Shown: in pieces, positions 48,622 to 57,705 of the stretch | Position numbering within the stretch: the stretch's first letter is position 1 | Layout of the letters: each line of letters opens with the position of its first letter | Assembly: GCA_048393055.1 (NCBI GenBank) | Contig: DBFJJS010000005.1 | Coordinates: forward strand, 1-64,000 | Reading direction: 5' to 3' | Length of the DNA: 64,000 nt | Source of the DNA: Faeciplasma sp048393055 | Lineage (GTDB): Bacteria > Bacillota > Clostridia > Oscillospirales > Ruminococcaceae | The notes under the pieces: generated by a model | What the model was told of the DNA's origin: nothing | Databases searched by the model: none | Seen by the model: the letters and a program-made list of their open reading frames with translations, nothing else | Made by a program: the position numbers and the translations under genes

Positions 48622-49952
48622 GAAAGAGCCTCCTCATAATACGCCTTCATTCCTCCGTTTTCGATAATTTTAAGCGTAGAGGCTATTTCGTTTTTCATAA
48701 ACGACAGATCCTGTCCCCAATATTCCTCTTTTTTAAGAATATCATCGACAGACGCCGTTTTCATGAATTTCATTATTTCCTCGCCGTCGTTTGCTTCGTC
48801 GGTGCGGTAAAACGCAATCAGCGCAGCTAAAGACATCGTAAGGCACTTAGGAAGCTTTCCGAATTTTTCGTTGTATTCGATTATGGTGGGAAGAACCCTT
48901 GCCTTAAACTTGCTCACTGAGTTGAGAGCTATGCTTAAAAGCTGGTGCTTTACGAACGGGTTTGCAAATCTCTCCAACACCGCCCTGCCGAAGCTTATAT
49001 CCTCCTGCGTGTTGCCGAGCGTCGGTATGATCTCGTCAAAAAGAGTCTTATTGAGCATTGCGCACACCTTTTCATCCTTTAAGCACTCGCCCACGGTAGA
49101 CAGCCCGTAAAGCCTTGCCGCCAGCACCATGGAGGTATGCGCGCCGTTGAGTATTCTTACCTTGCGCTTTTTATAGGGCGTCACGTCGTCTGTCCATATT
49201 ACATTTATACCGGCTTTTTTAAGCGGGAACTCGTCCTCGTAATTGCCTTCTATGACCCACAGGTGGAATATCTCGGCCGTGTTCAGAAGCTTATCCTCGC
49301 AGCCAAGCTCTTTGCACAGCTTATCCGCCTCATCCTTGGGATATCCTGTGCATATCCTGTCAACAAGCGTGTTGCAGAAATGATTTTTTGTCTCTACCCA
49401 GCTTAGAAACTCCTCCGGCAGGTTCCACAGCCTTGCGTATTTAATAACATATTCCTTCAAAAAATCTGCGTTGTGGTCTATAAGCTCGCAGCAGAAAATT
49501 ATAAAGCCGTCAAGCCCCGCTTTGTACCTCTCGTACAGAAGCGCGGTGAGCTTGGCAGGAAACGACTTGGGAGGAGCGTCGTTTAAGCTCTCCGTGCCGA
49601 GATACTCTATTCCCGCTTCGGTGGTATTGGAGATAATAAACCTCATATCCGGGTTATGAGCAAGCTTTAAATACTCGCCGTAATCGGTATATGGATTTAC
49701 GCCCCTTGAAATCGACCTTACCTCTGTTACGGAATTTACTACCTCGCCGTTTTCGATTCCGCGAAGGTACTGATGATAAACGCCGTGCTGCTCGTTGAGA
49801 ACGCTTATAAGACCCTTTTCTATCGGCTGGACTACAACCACTTTGCCGTCAAACACGCCCTTTTCGTTCATTATATGTACAAACATATCGACAAAGCTTC
49901 TTAAAAATCCGCCCTCGCCGAACTGAATAATTCTTTCCTTTACGTCGCTCAT
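48618..49952 (-). CDS. Mannitol dehydrogenase-family oxidoreductase (UxaB/tagaturonate reductase-like)
   Basis: A 444-aa NAD-dependent polyol dehydrogenase family member: IIQFGEGGFLRSF (nucleotide-binding start), ISNTTEAGIEYLG, and the catalytic RILNGAHTSMV segment. It is closest in appearance to altronate oxidoreductase (UxaB). I chose ATG 49952 (MSDVKERIIQFG), with AGAAAGGAG upstream; the longer frame would overlap the dehydrogenase by 31 bp. With UxaA it could reduce tagaturonate to altronate, but UxaC and KDG genes are not in the window. Confidence 0.88.
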   Translation of the reverse strand: MSDVKERIIQFGEGGFLRSFVDMFVHIMNEKGVFDGKVVVVQPIEKGLISVLNEQHGVYHQYLRGIENGEVVNSVTEVRSISRGVNPYTDYGEYLKLAHNPDMRFIISNTTEAGIEYLGTESLNDAPPKSFPAKLTALLYERYKAGLDGFIIFCCELIDHNADFLKEYVIKYARLWNLPEEFLSWVETKNHFCNTLVDRICTGYPKDEADKLCKELGCEDKLLNTAEIFHLWVIEGNYEDEFPLKKAGINVIWTDDVTPYKKRKVRILNGAHTSMVLAARLYGLSTVGECLKDEKVCAMLNKTLFDEIIPTLGNTQEDISFGRAVLERFANPFVKHQLLSIALNSVSKFKARVLPTIIEYNEKFGKLPKCLTMSLAALIAFYRTDEANDGEEIMKFMKTASVDDILKKEEYWGQDLSFMKNEIASTLKIIENGGMKAYYEEALS

Positions 49953-49981
49953 GCGCTTAGCTCCTTTCTGACAACGCCGCG

Positions 49982-51001
49982 TTAGTCGGCTATCCTGACA
50001 AGCACCTTGCAAAGCTCGCCGTTGTTGTTGGCAAGGGCCTTGAACGCCTTATCCGCCTCATCCATCGGATAGATATCGCTCACCATCTTCAAAACGTCAA
50101 CCTTGCCGGACGATATGAGCTCGATTACGTCCTTAAAATCGGACGGGTAGGAATTTCTTGAGCCGAATACGTTGAGCTCCTTCTTCAAAAGTATGGAGTG
50201 CAGGAAAGTAGTTTCCTTCTTGCCGTTGCCTATTAAAATTATATTTCCGGCAAATGCGCAGCAATCGATGCAGTTGAGGAAGGTCACCGACTGTCCGCAC
50301 GCCTCGATGCAGCAGTCAAAGCCGTCCCCGCCGGTTATGCGCATGCTCTCCTCTTTAATATCGGTCTTGGCGGAGTTTATAACGCCCTTCGCGCCAAACT
50401 CCAGCGCCTTTTGAAGCCTTCCGTCAAGGATGTCGGCGACATATACCTGCGCGCCCTTGTTCAATGCGGAAATGAGCGCAAACAGCCCTATAGGTCCTGC
50501 GCCGACTACCAAGACCCTGTCGCCCGCCTTAACCGGAGCGCGGTTCACTGCGTGATATCCTATTGTAAACGGCTCGACAAGGGCGAGCTCCTTTGCGCTA
50601 AGACCGTGGCCCTGGTATATTCTTTCGACCGGCATTGCGACGTACTCGCAAAAGCTTCCGTCGCGCTGAACGCCCATGGTTTTGTTGTCCGTGCAGCAGT
50701 TTACAAAGCCCCTTCTGCAGGAGTAGCACTCGCCGCAGTTAAAATACGGATTGGCGGTGACGATATCCCCGGCCTTAAGACCCTTGTCGTTTTCGGGAAT
50801 AGAAACTATTTCCGCGGAAAACTCGTGTCCCGGGATCCTCGGATAGGTTGTAAAGGGCTGATTGCCGGTATAGCTTGCGACGTCTGCGCCGCAGATGCCG
50901 CAGTAAAGTATCTTTAAAAGAGCTTCGCCCTCCTTCACCTCCGGCTTGGGGGTGTCCGTTACCGCAATTTCAAACGGCTTGTTGATAAGTACTGTTTTCA
51001 T
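49982..51001 (-). CDS. Zinc-dependent sugar/alcohol dehydrogenase (MDR family)
   Basis: A 339-aa medium-chain dehydrogenase. It has the catalytic-zinc region YCGICGADVASYTG and GHEFSAEIV, the structural-zinc loop with four Cys (CGECYSCRRGFVNC), and the nucleotide-binding loop VVGAGPIGLFA. Layout resembles sorbitol, threonine or L-fucose-type dehydrogenases. It may oxidise the free sugar to its lactone before the amidohydrolase, or the keto-deoxy acid later; the sequence does not decide. GGAAAGG precedes the ATG. Confidence 0.92.
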   Translation of the reverse strand: MKTVLINKPFEIAVTDTPKPEVKEGEALLKILYCGICGADVASYTGNQPFTTYPRIPGHEFSAEIVSIPENDKGLKAGDIVTANPYFNCGECYSCRRGFVNCCTDNKTMGVQRDGSFCEYVAMPVERIYQGHGLSAKELALVEPFTIGYHAVNRAPVKAGDRVLVVGAGPIGLFALISALNKGAQVYVADILDGRLQKALEFGAKGVINSAKTDIKEESMRITGGDGFDCCIEACGQSVTFLNCIDCCAFAGNIILIGNGKKETTFLHSILLKKELNVFGSRNSYPSDFKDVIELISSGKVDVLKMVSDIYPMDEADKAFKALANNNGELCKVLVRIAD

Positions 51002-51025
51002 GGTTATCTATCTACCTTTCCTATA

Positions 51026-52225
51026 TTATAAATTGATGTATTTTTTGTTCCAGATGACCGCCGTTTTCATCGGCGCGCCCTTGCAGTATATCTTATTTTT
51101 ATACGCTTCGATCGGGTCGCTTATAAACTCGTCCTTGTCTATAAGCTCCACTATCTCATTGTAACGGCTCTTTGCCAAAAGCTCTATCGCGCGCTCCATA
51201 TGGCACTGCCTGAAGTTTATCGATCCGAAAATCAGGTGGTTTTCAAAGCCGAACGGCATAGTGTCGTATTCAACCTTCGGTCCGAGCGAAAAGCTGTTGT
51301 ATATTCCGTTGCAGCCGAGAACCTTCTGTTCAAACGCTATCCTGTGCTCTGCATTTGAGCCGCTTACGCCGATAAACATCGTCGCCCTGCCGCCGAGCTT
51401 TTGCACTATCGCGTCGGCAAGCTCCTTTTCCGTCGCAAAGTCGCTCCTCAAATACATAGCTCCTGTTTCCCTGAGCGCAAACCTGACCTTGTCGGAATCC
51501 TCGCTGCTCCGCGCTACGAAAAGTATCTTGGCGTTCGGGTAGCTTCTCGCAATGAGGTCGCCCATGAACATTCCGGTCGTTCCGAGACCAAAAATCACGG
51601 TGCGGTTGAATATATCCTCCTTCGCAAGACGCCTTCCGGTTTCCTCGTCGCAGTGATGCCTGGCCATTTCAACTCTGAAATTATGCGCGCTGCCCAGGTC
51701 CTCCATTCTTTCAAGCTGGAACAGCATGCAGCCGTAAGGGTCGGGGAAAACCATCTTCTTGGCAAATTCCAAATCGAGCTTCCCGTCCTTAACGTATCCG
51801 TCCGGTATTTTTAAAAGCATATCGGGGTTGAAATACTGCTTGTCGCAGAAAAGTCCGTCCGCCTTGTCGCAGCCGTATTCAAAGTAGGTCTCGTCCTCCG
51901 TATAACGGGTGGGGTCGTAGCTGTCCCCTCCACGTATCAGAACAATTGCGAACCTGTTTTCGGACGGCACCCAGACTATTCCCTCGTGACCGTTTATAAG
52001 CCTTGTTTTGCCCTCGGGGAATTTAGGCGTCAGAAGACCTTTCGAGCCCATGTTCATAAGCTCGTTGTCGGTTCCGCAGAAGCCCACAATAACCGGCTCG
52101 CACAAAACGCCTTCCTTTTCGGGCTCACCGCGAAGCCTCCTGCGCTTTACGTTTGTTATTTCAACGTCACCGTACACAAGCGGTCTTTGCGCGTCGTTTT
52201 GAAAGTATGTTCCCTTTACAATCAT
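51026..52225 (-). CDS. MDR-family dehydrogenase (glucose dehydrogenase-like), first gene of operon
   Basis: A 399-aa oxidoreductase longer than usual for the family. The N-terminal catalytic part has PVIVGFCGTDNEL (Cys and Asp for zinc) and NGHEGIVWV; the nucleotide-binding part has VIFGLGTTGMFMGDL; the end has NHLIFGSINF, as in glucose dehydrogenases of the MDR group. It lacks the four-Cys structural zinc loop. It leads the seven-gene operon, with AGGAGGG before the ATG and a divergent AraC gene upstream. It is a second candidate for the sugar-oxidising step. Confidence 0.85.
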   Translation of the reverse strand: MIVKGTYFQNDAQRPLVYGDVEITNVKRRRLRGEPEKEGVLCEPVIVGFCGTDNELMNMGSKGLLTPKFPEGKTRLINGHEGIVWVPSENRFAIVLIRGGDSYDPTRYTEDETYFEYGCDKADGLFCDKQYFNPDMLLKIPDGYVKDGKLDLEFAKKMVFPDPYGCMLFQLERMEDLGSAHNFRVEMARHHCDEETGRRLAKEDIFNRTVIFGLGTTGMFMGDLIARSYPNAKILFVARSSEDSDKVRFALRETGAMYLRSDFATEKELADAIVQKLGGRATMFIGVSGSNAEHRIAFEQKVLGCNGIYNSFSLGPKVEYDTMPFGFENHLIFGSINFRQCHMERAIELLAKSRYNEIVELIDKDEFISDPIEAYKNKIYCKGAPMKTAVIWNKKYINL

Positions 52226-52327
52226 GCTGTCCCTCCTAAGATTGCATCAGCCGATGGTATTAGTGTTTACAAGCTTAGTTTATAACATCTATATAAAATA
52301 ATCAATACCGGCAGATGACAATATGCC

Positions 52328-52387
52328 GCATTTTATGTCGCATTTTCGCATATTTTAATTGACTTTCTTGCCGATGAGCTGTAAAAT
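52328..52387 (+). promoter_or_regulatory. araC promoter with upstream GCATTTT direct repeats
   Basis: TTGACT (52359-52364), 17 bases, TAAAAT (52382-52387). Upstream lie GCATTTT (52328-52334), GCATTTT (52340-52346) and GCATATTTT (52348-52356), spaced by about one turn, a plausible AraC-type operator. For the divergent operon TTGATT (52305-52300, minus) with TATAAA (52284-52279, gap 15) is a weaker candidate. Confidence 0.7.
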
Positions 52388-52432
52388 CAGCATACGTGAC
52401 AAAATGACTTCCTTTTAATACGGGGGGGAAAA

Positions 52433-53281
52433 ATGAGATACCGCGACTTAAATATCAGCTTTAATATAGAAAACGTCAAAATAACAATACTCAGCATATG
52501 CCTTGAAAGGCTGTTAAAGCCGATACCGATGCATTCGCACAGCAAAAACAGCTACGAGCTTCATTACATATCCTGCGGCAGAGGCGTGCTTATGTCGGAG
52601 GGAAAAAGCTATGAAATAACGCCGGGAGCTTTGTTTATGACCGGTCCGGAGGTGGAGCACGAGCAGCTTTCCGATCCAAAAGACCCGATGACTGAGTACT
52701 GCGTATATCTCAAGGCAGAGCCGGACGAGCACGCAAAGCCGGGAAAGCTGTCATTGGAATTTGCAGGCAGGAGCTTCTGGTTTGGACGGGACAGCGGCTG
52801 CGTCCGCGAGCTTATGCGAAAAACGCTGTCCGAGCTTGAAGGGCAGGCAAGCGGCAGGGAGCTGATGATACAGTCACTGATGCAGCAGCTTATTTTATGT
52901 ATGATACGGCTTTATCAAACCGGCTCAAAGAATGTGCGCCCTGACCATGATGCCGTTCCGAAGCGCAATGATTTGACCTATCTTATAATAGAAGAAGCGT
53001 TTTTGTACGATTGCAGGACAATCACCCTCGACGCTCTCGCGCAAAAGCTGGGACGAAGCAGACGACAGACCGAGCGGCTTTTGCAGCAGCACTATGGGCA
53101 GACGTTTCAGCAGAAAAAAACGCAGGCAAGGATGTTTTCCGCCTGCTCACTGCTGCGTGACAGCAAAAAAAGTGTGTCCGATATATCAGAAGAGCTGGGA
53201 TACTCCTCATGCGAACACTTTTCCGGCTCGTTTAAGCGTTACTACGGGATATCGCCGAGTAAGTTCAGAAAAAGCATGTGA
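52433..53281 (+). CDS. AraC-family transcription regulator
   Basis: A 282-aa regulator with an N-terminal cupin-like sensing domain (residues ~30-110, MHSHSKNSYELHYISCGRGVLMSEGKSYEITPGALFMTGPEVEHEQ) and a C-terminal double HTH (about 185-282: ITLDALAQKLGRSRRQTERLLQQHYGQTF and SVSDISEELGYSSCEHFSGSFKRYYGISPSKFRK). It stands between the divergent sugar-acid operon and the downstream GH95 fucosidase and probably senses a sugar for one or both. GGGGGG precedes the ATG. Confidence 0.94.
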   Translation: MRYRDLNISFNIENVKITILSICLERLLKPIPMHSHSKNSYELHYISCGRGVLMSEGKSYEITPGALFMTGPEVEHEQLSDPKDPMTEYCVYLKAEPDEHAKPGKLSLEFAGRSFWFGRDSGCVRELMRKTLSELEGQASGRELMIQSLMQQLILCMIRLYQTGSKNVRPDHDAVPKRNDLTYLIIEEAFLYDCRTITLDALAQKLGRSRRQTERLLQQHYGQTFQQKKTQARMFSACSLLRDSKKSVSDISEELGYSSCEHFSGSFKRYYGISPSKFRKSM

Positions 53282-53292
53282 CAGCGCTTTCA
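53279..53292. promoter_or_regulatory. cre-like site overlapping the araC stop
   Basis: TGACAGCGCTTTCA matches the CcpA consensus TGWAANCGNTNWCA at all but one fixed position. It lies between araC and the GH95 promoter. Confidence 0.5.
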
Positions 53293-53349
53293 AAACGCGT
53301 ATGTTTATATAGCATGATATCCCTGCGTTAAAGTTGTTCGGATTTATCA

Positions 53350-53378
53350 TTGAAAACGCTGTGATATTAAAGTATAAT
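53350..53378 (+). promoter_or_regulatory. GH95 promoter overlapped by a cre-like site
   Basis: TTGAAA (53350-53355), 17 bases, TATAAT (53373-53378). TGAAAACGCTGTGA (53351-53364), one mismatch from the CcpA cre consensus, covers the -35 box, so catabolite repression by blocking polymerase is plausible. Confidence 0.75.
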
Positions 53379-53448
53379 ATTATCAGTTCAGTTTGTTAAA
53401 CTGTCATACTAAAATTAATTGCATATTTACAGGAAAGGAAAGGTGAAA

Positions 53449-56112
53449 ATGAAGCTTAAGGTTTTAATTCTGTTTACAGCCGTTATACTTGCGTTTACTG
53501 CGACAGGCTCGGCTATAGCCGAAGTGACACAGTTCCAAACCCAGCCGCCCCTTCAGGCTGTTTACACTTCTCCCGCCGAGGACTGGGAATCTGAAGCCAC
53601 GCCCATGGGCAACGGCTTTTTGGGAGCAATGATATTCGGCGGAGTCGAAAGCGACAGGATACAGCTTAACGAGCACACGCTCTGGTCGGGAGGACCGGGC
53701 GCAGACCCAGATTACAACGGAGGCATGAGCGACGCTACAGCTGAGGAAAACAAGGAAAACCTGATGTATGTCAGGTCTGAGCTGCAAAAGCTCATGAATG
53801 AATTTGCCGAAAACAACTCGTCTTATATAGATGAGGAAGGAAACGTGGTGTCGTTTGATTACCCACAGCTTCCCCAAAGCGTCACAGACGCCATAGAGGC
53901 GTTAAAGGGAGACAAAAGCCTGTACGGAAACTATCAGTCTATAGGAGATATCTACATAGACGATATTCAGGCAAGCGCATCAGAGGCGGAGGACTACAGA
54001 AGAGTTCTTGATATCGACAACGCAATAACCACTTTGACCTATTCTCAGGATGGCGTTGGATATACAAGGGAATACTTTGTAAGCAATCCTGATAACTTTA
54101 TGGCTATCCGTCTTACGGCGGACGCGGATGGGACGCTGAACAAGAACATCCGCTTTACAACGCCTCAGCCGCTCGGAAGAATATCCGCGGAGGGCGACAC
54201 AATTACCATGACAGGCCGTCCGCAGGACCATAGGGCTGACGTTGACCACCTTGAGTTTGCGCTTCAGCTTAAGGTCGTAACCGACGGTGAGATGAGCAGG
54301 GCAAGCAGCAATACCATACAGGTCACCGGGGCAAACGAAATCATTATATACATGACCGCGGGCACAAACTACCAGCAGTGCATGGACGACAGCTTCGACT
54401 ATTTCAGCGACGAGATCCCTCTCGAGGCTGTAGAGGAAAGAATCGCTACTGTTTCGGCAAAGGACTACGACGAGCTCAGGCAGGCTCACATAGACGACTA
54501 CCGCGAGCTTTACGGGCGTGTAACGCTGTCGCTGTGCGGCGTTACCCAGCCGAGCAAATCTACCCCGTCTTTATTTACAGGCTATAAATACGATATAAAT
54601 ACGGCCGAAGAAAACCGCTACCTTGAGATTTTGTATTATCAATTCGGAAGGTATCTTCTTATTTCGTCGTCGCGGGAGGGATCTCTTCCCGCAAACCTTC
54701 AGGGAATATGGGCGGACGGACTTTATCCGGCGTGGAACTCAGATTACCATGCAAACGTCAATATTCAGATGAATTACTGGCTCGCGGAACAGACAAACCT
54801 GTCCGAGTGCCATCAGCCGATGATAGACTATATAAACAGCCTTGTACCGCGCGGTGAAATCACGGCCCAGATGTACCACTGCACCGAGGACGGCGAGGAC
54901 GTAAGAGGCTGGACGACATATCACGAAAACAACATCTGGGGCAACACCGGTCCTGCCGTATCGGAGGCATTCTACTATCCGGCAGGAGCCGCATGGATGT
55001 GTCAGGATATTTGGGAGCAGTACGCGTTTACCCTCGATAAGGAAGCTCTGGCTGAAAACTTTGATACGCTTAAGGGTGCTGCGCTCTTCTGGGTGGATAA
55101 CCTTGTAACCGATGAAAGAGACGGCACGCTCGTATCAAGCCCGTCGTGGTCTCCGGAGCACGGTCCGTACTCGCTCGGCGCTTTCAGCGATCAGGCTATC
55201 ATTTGGGACCTGTTCAACAACACCCTCGAAGCCGCGGAGGTTCTTGGAATAGAGGATCCGGAAATAGAGGAAATAAGAGAGGCGTTTGAAAACCTTTCAG
55301 GTCCTAAGATAGGAAAGGCCGGTCAGTTCCAGGAGTGGAAGGACGAAATCACCATGGACATCACCGGCGACTACGGTCACCGTCACGCCAATCATCTGTA
55401 CGCCCTCCATCCCGGACGTCAGGTAGTGGTCGGCAGGAGCGACGAGGACGATGAGTTTGCCGACGCAATGCGAGTCACTCTTGAGACAAGAGGAGACGGC
55501 GGCACAGGCTGGAGCAAGGCCTGGAAGATAAACTTCTGGGCAAGGCTTCACGACGGCGACCATGCCGGAGTAATGGTAAATCAGATTCTCAAGGAGTCCA
55601 CATACGACAACCTGTTCGACACTCACCCGCCGTTCCAGATCGACGGAAACTTTGGCGCAACCGCCGGAATGACCGAAATGCTTTTGCAGAGCCAGGGCGG
55701 ATATGTCGATCTTCTTCCGGCCCTCCCGCAGATATGGTCTAACGGAAGCGTTGAGGGGCTCAGGGCAAGAGGAAATATCGAGGTAGATATCGCATGGCAG
55801 GATTCGCTGATAACGACCGCCGTGCTGCAGACGTTTACCGCCACAGAAGACCTTGAGGTCAAGGGCACTGATATAAACAAAGCGACTGTAACCGATTCCG
55901 AGGGCAACAAGGTAAAGGTCAACTCGCGCTCAAAGGATACTATCAAATTTGACGCCGAGGAAGGCGAAATATATACGATAACCTTCGACGGCAAGGGCGG
56001 CGTAAGCACTGCGCTGATTATATCCGTCTGCGCGGCTGCGGCAGTGGTAATAATAGCGGCAGTCGCTGCGATTATCGTTAAAAAGCACAAAAAGCAGGTA
56101 AAGGGAATCTGA
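53449..56112 (+). CDS. Surface-anchored GH95 alpha-L-fucosidase
   Basis: An 887-aa exported enzyme: signal peptide (MKLKVLILFTAVILAFTATGSAIA), N-terminal GH95 beta domain (PAEDWESEATPMGNGFLGAMIFGGVESDRIQLNEHTLWSGGPG), and the (alpha/alpha)6 catalytic barrel with LQGIWADGLYPAWNSDYHANVNIQMNYW and the HLYALHPG and QIDGNFGATAGMTEML segments. A C-terminal membrane helix (~855-878) and basic tail KKHKKQVKGI anchor it. I chose ATG 53449 (AAGGAAAGG upstream). GH95 enzymes release alpha-1,2-linked fucose by inversion, for example from H antigen. It has a cre-like controlled promoter. Confidence 0.93.
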   Translation: MKLKVLILFTAVILAFTATGSAIAEVTQFQTQPPLQAVYTSPAEDWESEATPMGNGFLGAMIFGGVESDRIQLNEHTLWSGGPGADPDYNGGMSDATAEENKENLMYVRSELQKLMNEFAENNSSYIDEEGNVVSFDYPQLPQSVTDAIEALKGDKSLYGNYQSIGDIYIDDIQASASEAEDYRRVLDIDNAITTLTYSQDGVGYTREYFVSNPDNFMAIRLTADADGTLNKNIRFTTPQPLGRISAEGDTITMTGRPQDHRADVDHLEFALQLKVVTDGEMSRASSNTIQVTGANEIIIYMTAGTNYQQCMDDSFDYFSDEIPLEAVEERIATVSAKDYDELRQAHIDDYRELYGRVTLSLCGVTQPSKSTPSLFTGYKYDINTAEENRYLEILYYQFGRYLLISSSREGSLPANLQGIWADGLYPAWNSDYHANVNIQMNYWLAEQTNLSECHQPMIDYINSLVPRGEITAQMYHCTEDGEDVRGWTTYHENNIWGNTGPAVSEAFYYPAGAAWMCQDIWEQYAFTLDKEALAENFDTLKGAALFWVDNLVTDERDGTLVSSPSWSPEHGPYSLGAFSDQAIIWDLFNNTLEAAEVLGIEDPEIEEIREAFENLSGPKIGKAGQFQEWKDEITMDITGDYGHRHANHLYALHPGRQVVVGRSDEDDEFADAMRVTLETRGDGGTGWSKAWKINFWARLHDGDHAGVMVNQILKESTYDNLFDTHPPFQIDGNFGATAGMTEMLLQSQGGYVDLLPALPQIWSNGSVEGLRARGNIEVDIAWQDSLITTAVLQTFTATEDLEVKGTDINKATVTDSEGNKVKVNSRSKDTIKFDAEEGEIYTITFDGKGGVSTALIISVCAAAAVVIIAAVAAIIVKKHKKQVKGI

Positions 56113-56123
56113 TAGATATAAAG

Positions 56124-56155
56124 AAAAATCCAGTCCGATTGGGCTGGATTTTTCT
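56124..56155. terminator. Bidirectional terminator between GH95 and MATE genes
   Basis: Bases 56124-56136 pair with 56141-56153 (one G-T) around GATT; A5 and T5 arms give T runs on both strands. Confidence 0.9.
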
Positions 56156-56158
56156 TTA

Positions 56159-57574
56159 TCAAAGCACTTCAGGTTTATTGTCTGCGCTGAGCTCGGCGGG
56201 AACTGTAATTCGCCCTTTGTGAATTTTCTGCCGGTAGAACATCAGCGACATCGCCGTAGCTACTATCCAACCTATCGGCCATGCAAGCCATACGCCTGTA
56301 GTCCCCAGGCTTGTGCCGCCAAAGATTATCGCCAAGACAACCCTTAGAATCAAATCGGTAAACGTCGCCGCCATAAACTGCTTCATAAGACCCGCGCCCC
56401 TCAGCACTCCGTCCGCCGTAAGCTTGAGCGAAACCACAAAATAAAACGGCGCAACTATCCACAAAAACATCATTCCTATGTGCGCGGCGGAATCAGACGC
56501 AGTCTGCGCGGCAGCGCTACCCGCCTCCACGCCCTCGGGACTTTCAAGGAAGATGTACACAAGCCATCTTGCGGCGGCAGTATACAGCAAAACTATCGGT
56601 ATGCATATCGTCCAAACCAGCTTTACCCCTGCTTTAAAGCCCTGGCGCACTCTGCCTATATCCCCGCCTCCGAGATTCTGAGCCGTAAAGCTTGATATAC
56701 CGTTTCCAAGGGTAGTAAGCGCGGAAATTACCATGTTGTTGAGCTTTATGGCAGCGGAATAACCGGCCATAGCCGCCGTGCCGAAGCCGTTTATAACGCC
56801 CTGCACTATTATGTTTCCGACGGAAATAAAGCTTTGCTGCAATATACTCGGCACTGCAACCTTCGCAACGTCCCACAGGAGTCTCCATGAGAATATCTTG
56901 ACCTTTCCGGTGTTCGGTATCGCGGCAAACCGCCTGAACACTACCGCTACGGCGAGTATGCAGCTTATTCCCTGACATATGAACGTCGCCCATGCAACGC
57001 CGTCAACCTTCATGCCAAGACCCGTCACAAACCATATGTCTGCGCCGATATTTGCAAGCGACGAGCACGCCAAAAAGATAAACGGGGTGCGCGAGTCTCC
57101 TAGCGCCGAGAATATGCCGGTCGCAATATTGTAAAAGAACACAAACGGCAAACCCAGTATGTAAATATCGAGATACAGCTTTGAATCCTCAATAACGTCG
57201 TACGGAGTATCTATCAGATTGAGCAGATCCTCGCAAAACGCCATGCCGCATGCCATTAAAGCTATGCAAAGCACCGCCGCCGCAATAAGCGTTGAGTAAA
57301 CGGCAGTTTTAAGCTCGCTGTATTTTTTCGCGCCGAAAAGCCGCGCGGCTATTACGGAACAGCCTATATTGCATCCGAAAGCAAAGGCTATGAAAATAAG
57401 GGTGATCTCATAGCTGTTTCCCACCGCCGCCAAAGCGTCGTTTCCGATAAACTTGCCTGCTACAAAGCTGTCCGCTATATTGTAAAGCTGCTGAAAGATT
57501 ATGCTTCCGAACAGCGGAAGGCAAAACCTTATAAGCACCTTTTTAGGATCGCCTACAGTCAAATCCTGATTCAT
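56159..57574 (-). CDS. MATE-family multidrug exporter
   Basis: A 471-aa protein with twelve predicted membrane helices in two similar halves. The opening LTVGDPKKVLIRFCLPLFGSIIFQQLYNIADSFVAGKFIGNDALAAVGNSY is the MATE signature of the NorM/DinF group in Firmicutes. It exports cationic drugs using a Na+ or H+ gradient. AAGGTGG precedes the ATG. It is convergent with GH95 and unrelated to it in function as far as can be seen. Confidence 0.95.
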   Translation of the reverse strand: MNQDLTVGDPKKVLIRFCLPLFGSIIFQQLYNIADSFVAGKFIGNDALAAVGNSYEITLIFIAFAFGCNIGCSVIAARLFGAKKYSELKTAVYSTLIAAAVLCIALMACGMAFCEDLLNLIDTPYDVIEDSKLYLDIYILGLPFVFFYNIATGIFSALGDSRTPFIFLACSSLANIGADIWFVTGLGMKVDGVAWATFICQGISCILAVAVVFRRFAAIPNTGKVKIFSWRLLWDVAKVAVPSILQQSFISVGNIIVQGVINGFGTAAMAGYSAAIKLNNMVISALTTLGNGISSFTAQNLGGGDIGRVRQGFKAGVKLVWTICIPIVLLYTAAARWLVYIFLESPEGVEAGSAAAQTASDSAAHIGMMFLWIVAPFYFVVSLKLTADGVLRGAGLMKQFMAATFTDLILRVVLAIIFGGTSLGTTGVWLAWPIGWIVATAMSLMFYRQKIHKGRITVPAELSADNKPEVL

Positions 57575-57705
57575 TTTTTACCACCTTCGCCGGTAATTAC
57601 ACAACAGAATCCGTCTGTGCCGGTCGCAGCGGATAGCGTGTTGACAGAACCGAAATTTAATAATATGATTGATTAATGAAAAATGATTATAAAGGAAGTG
57701 CTCGT

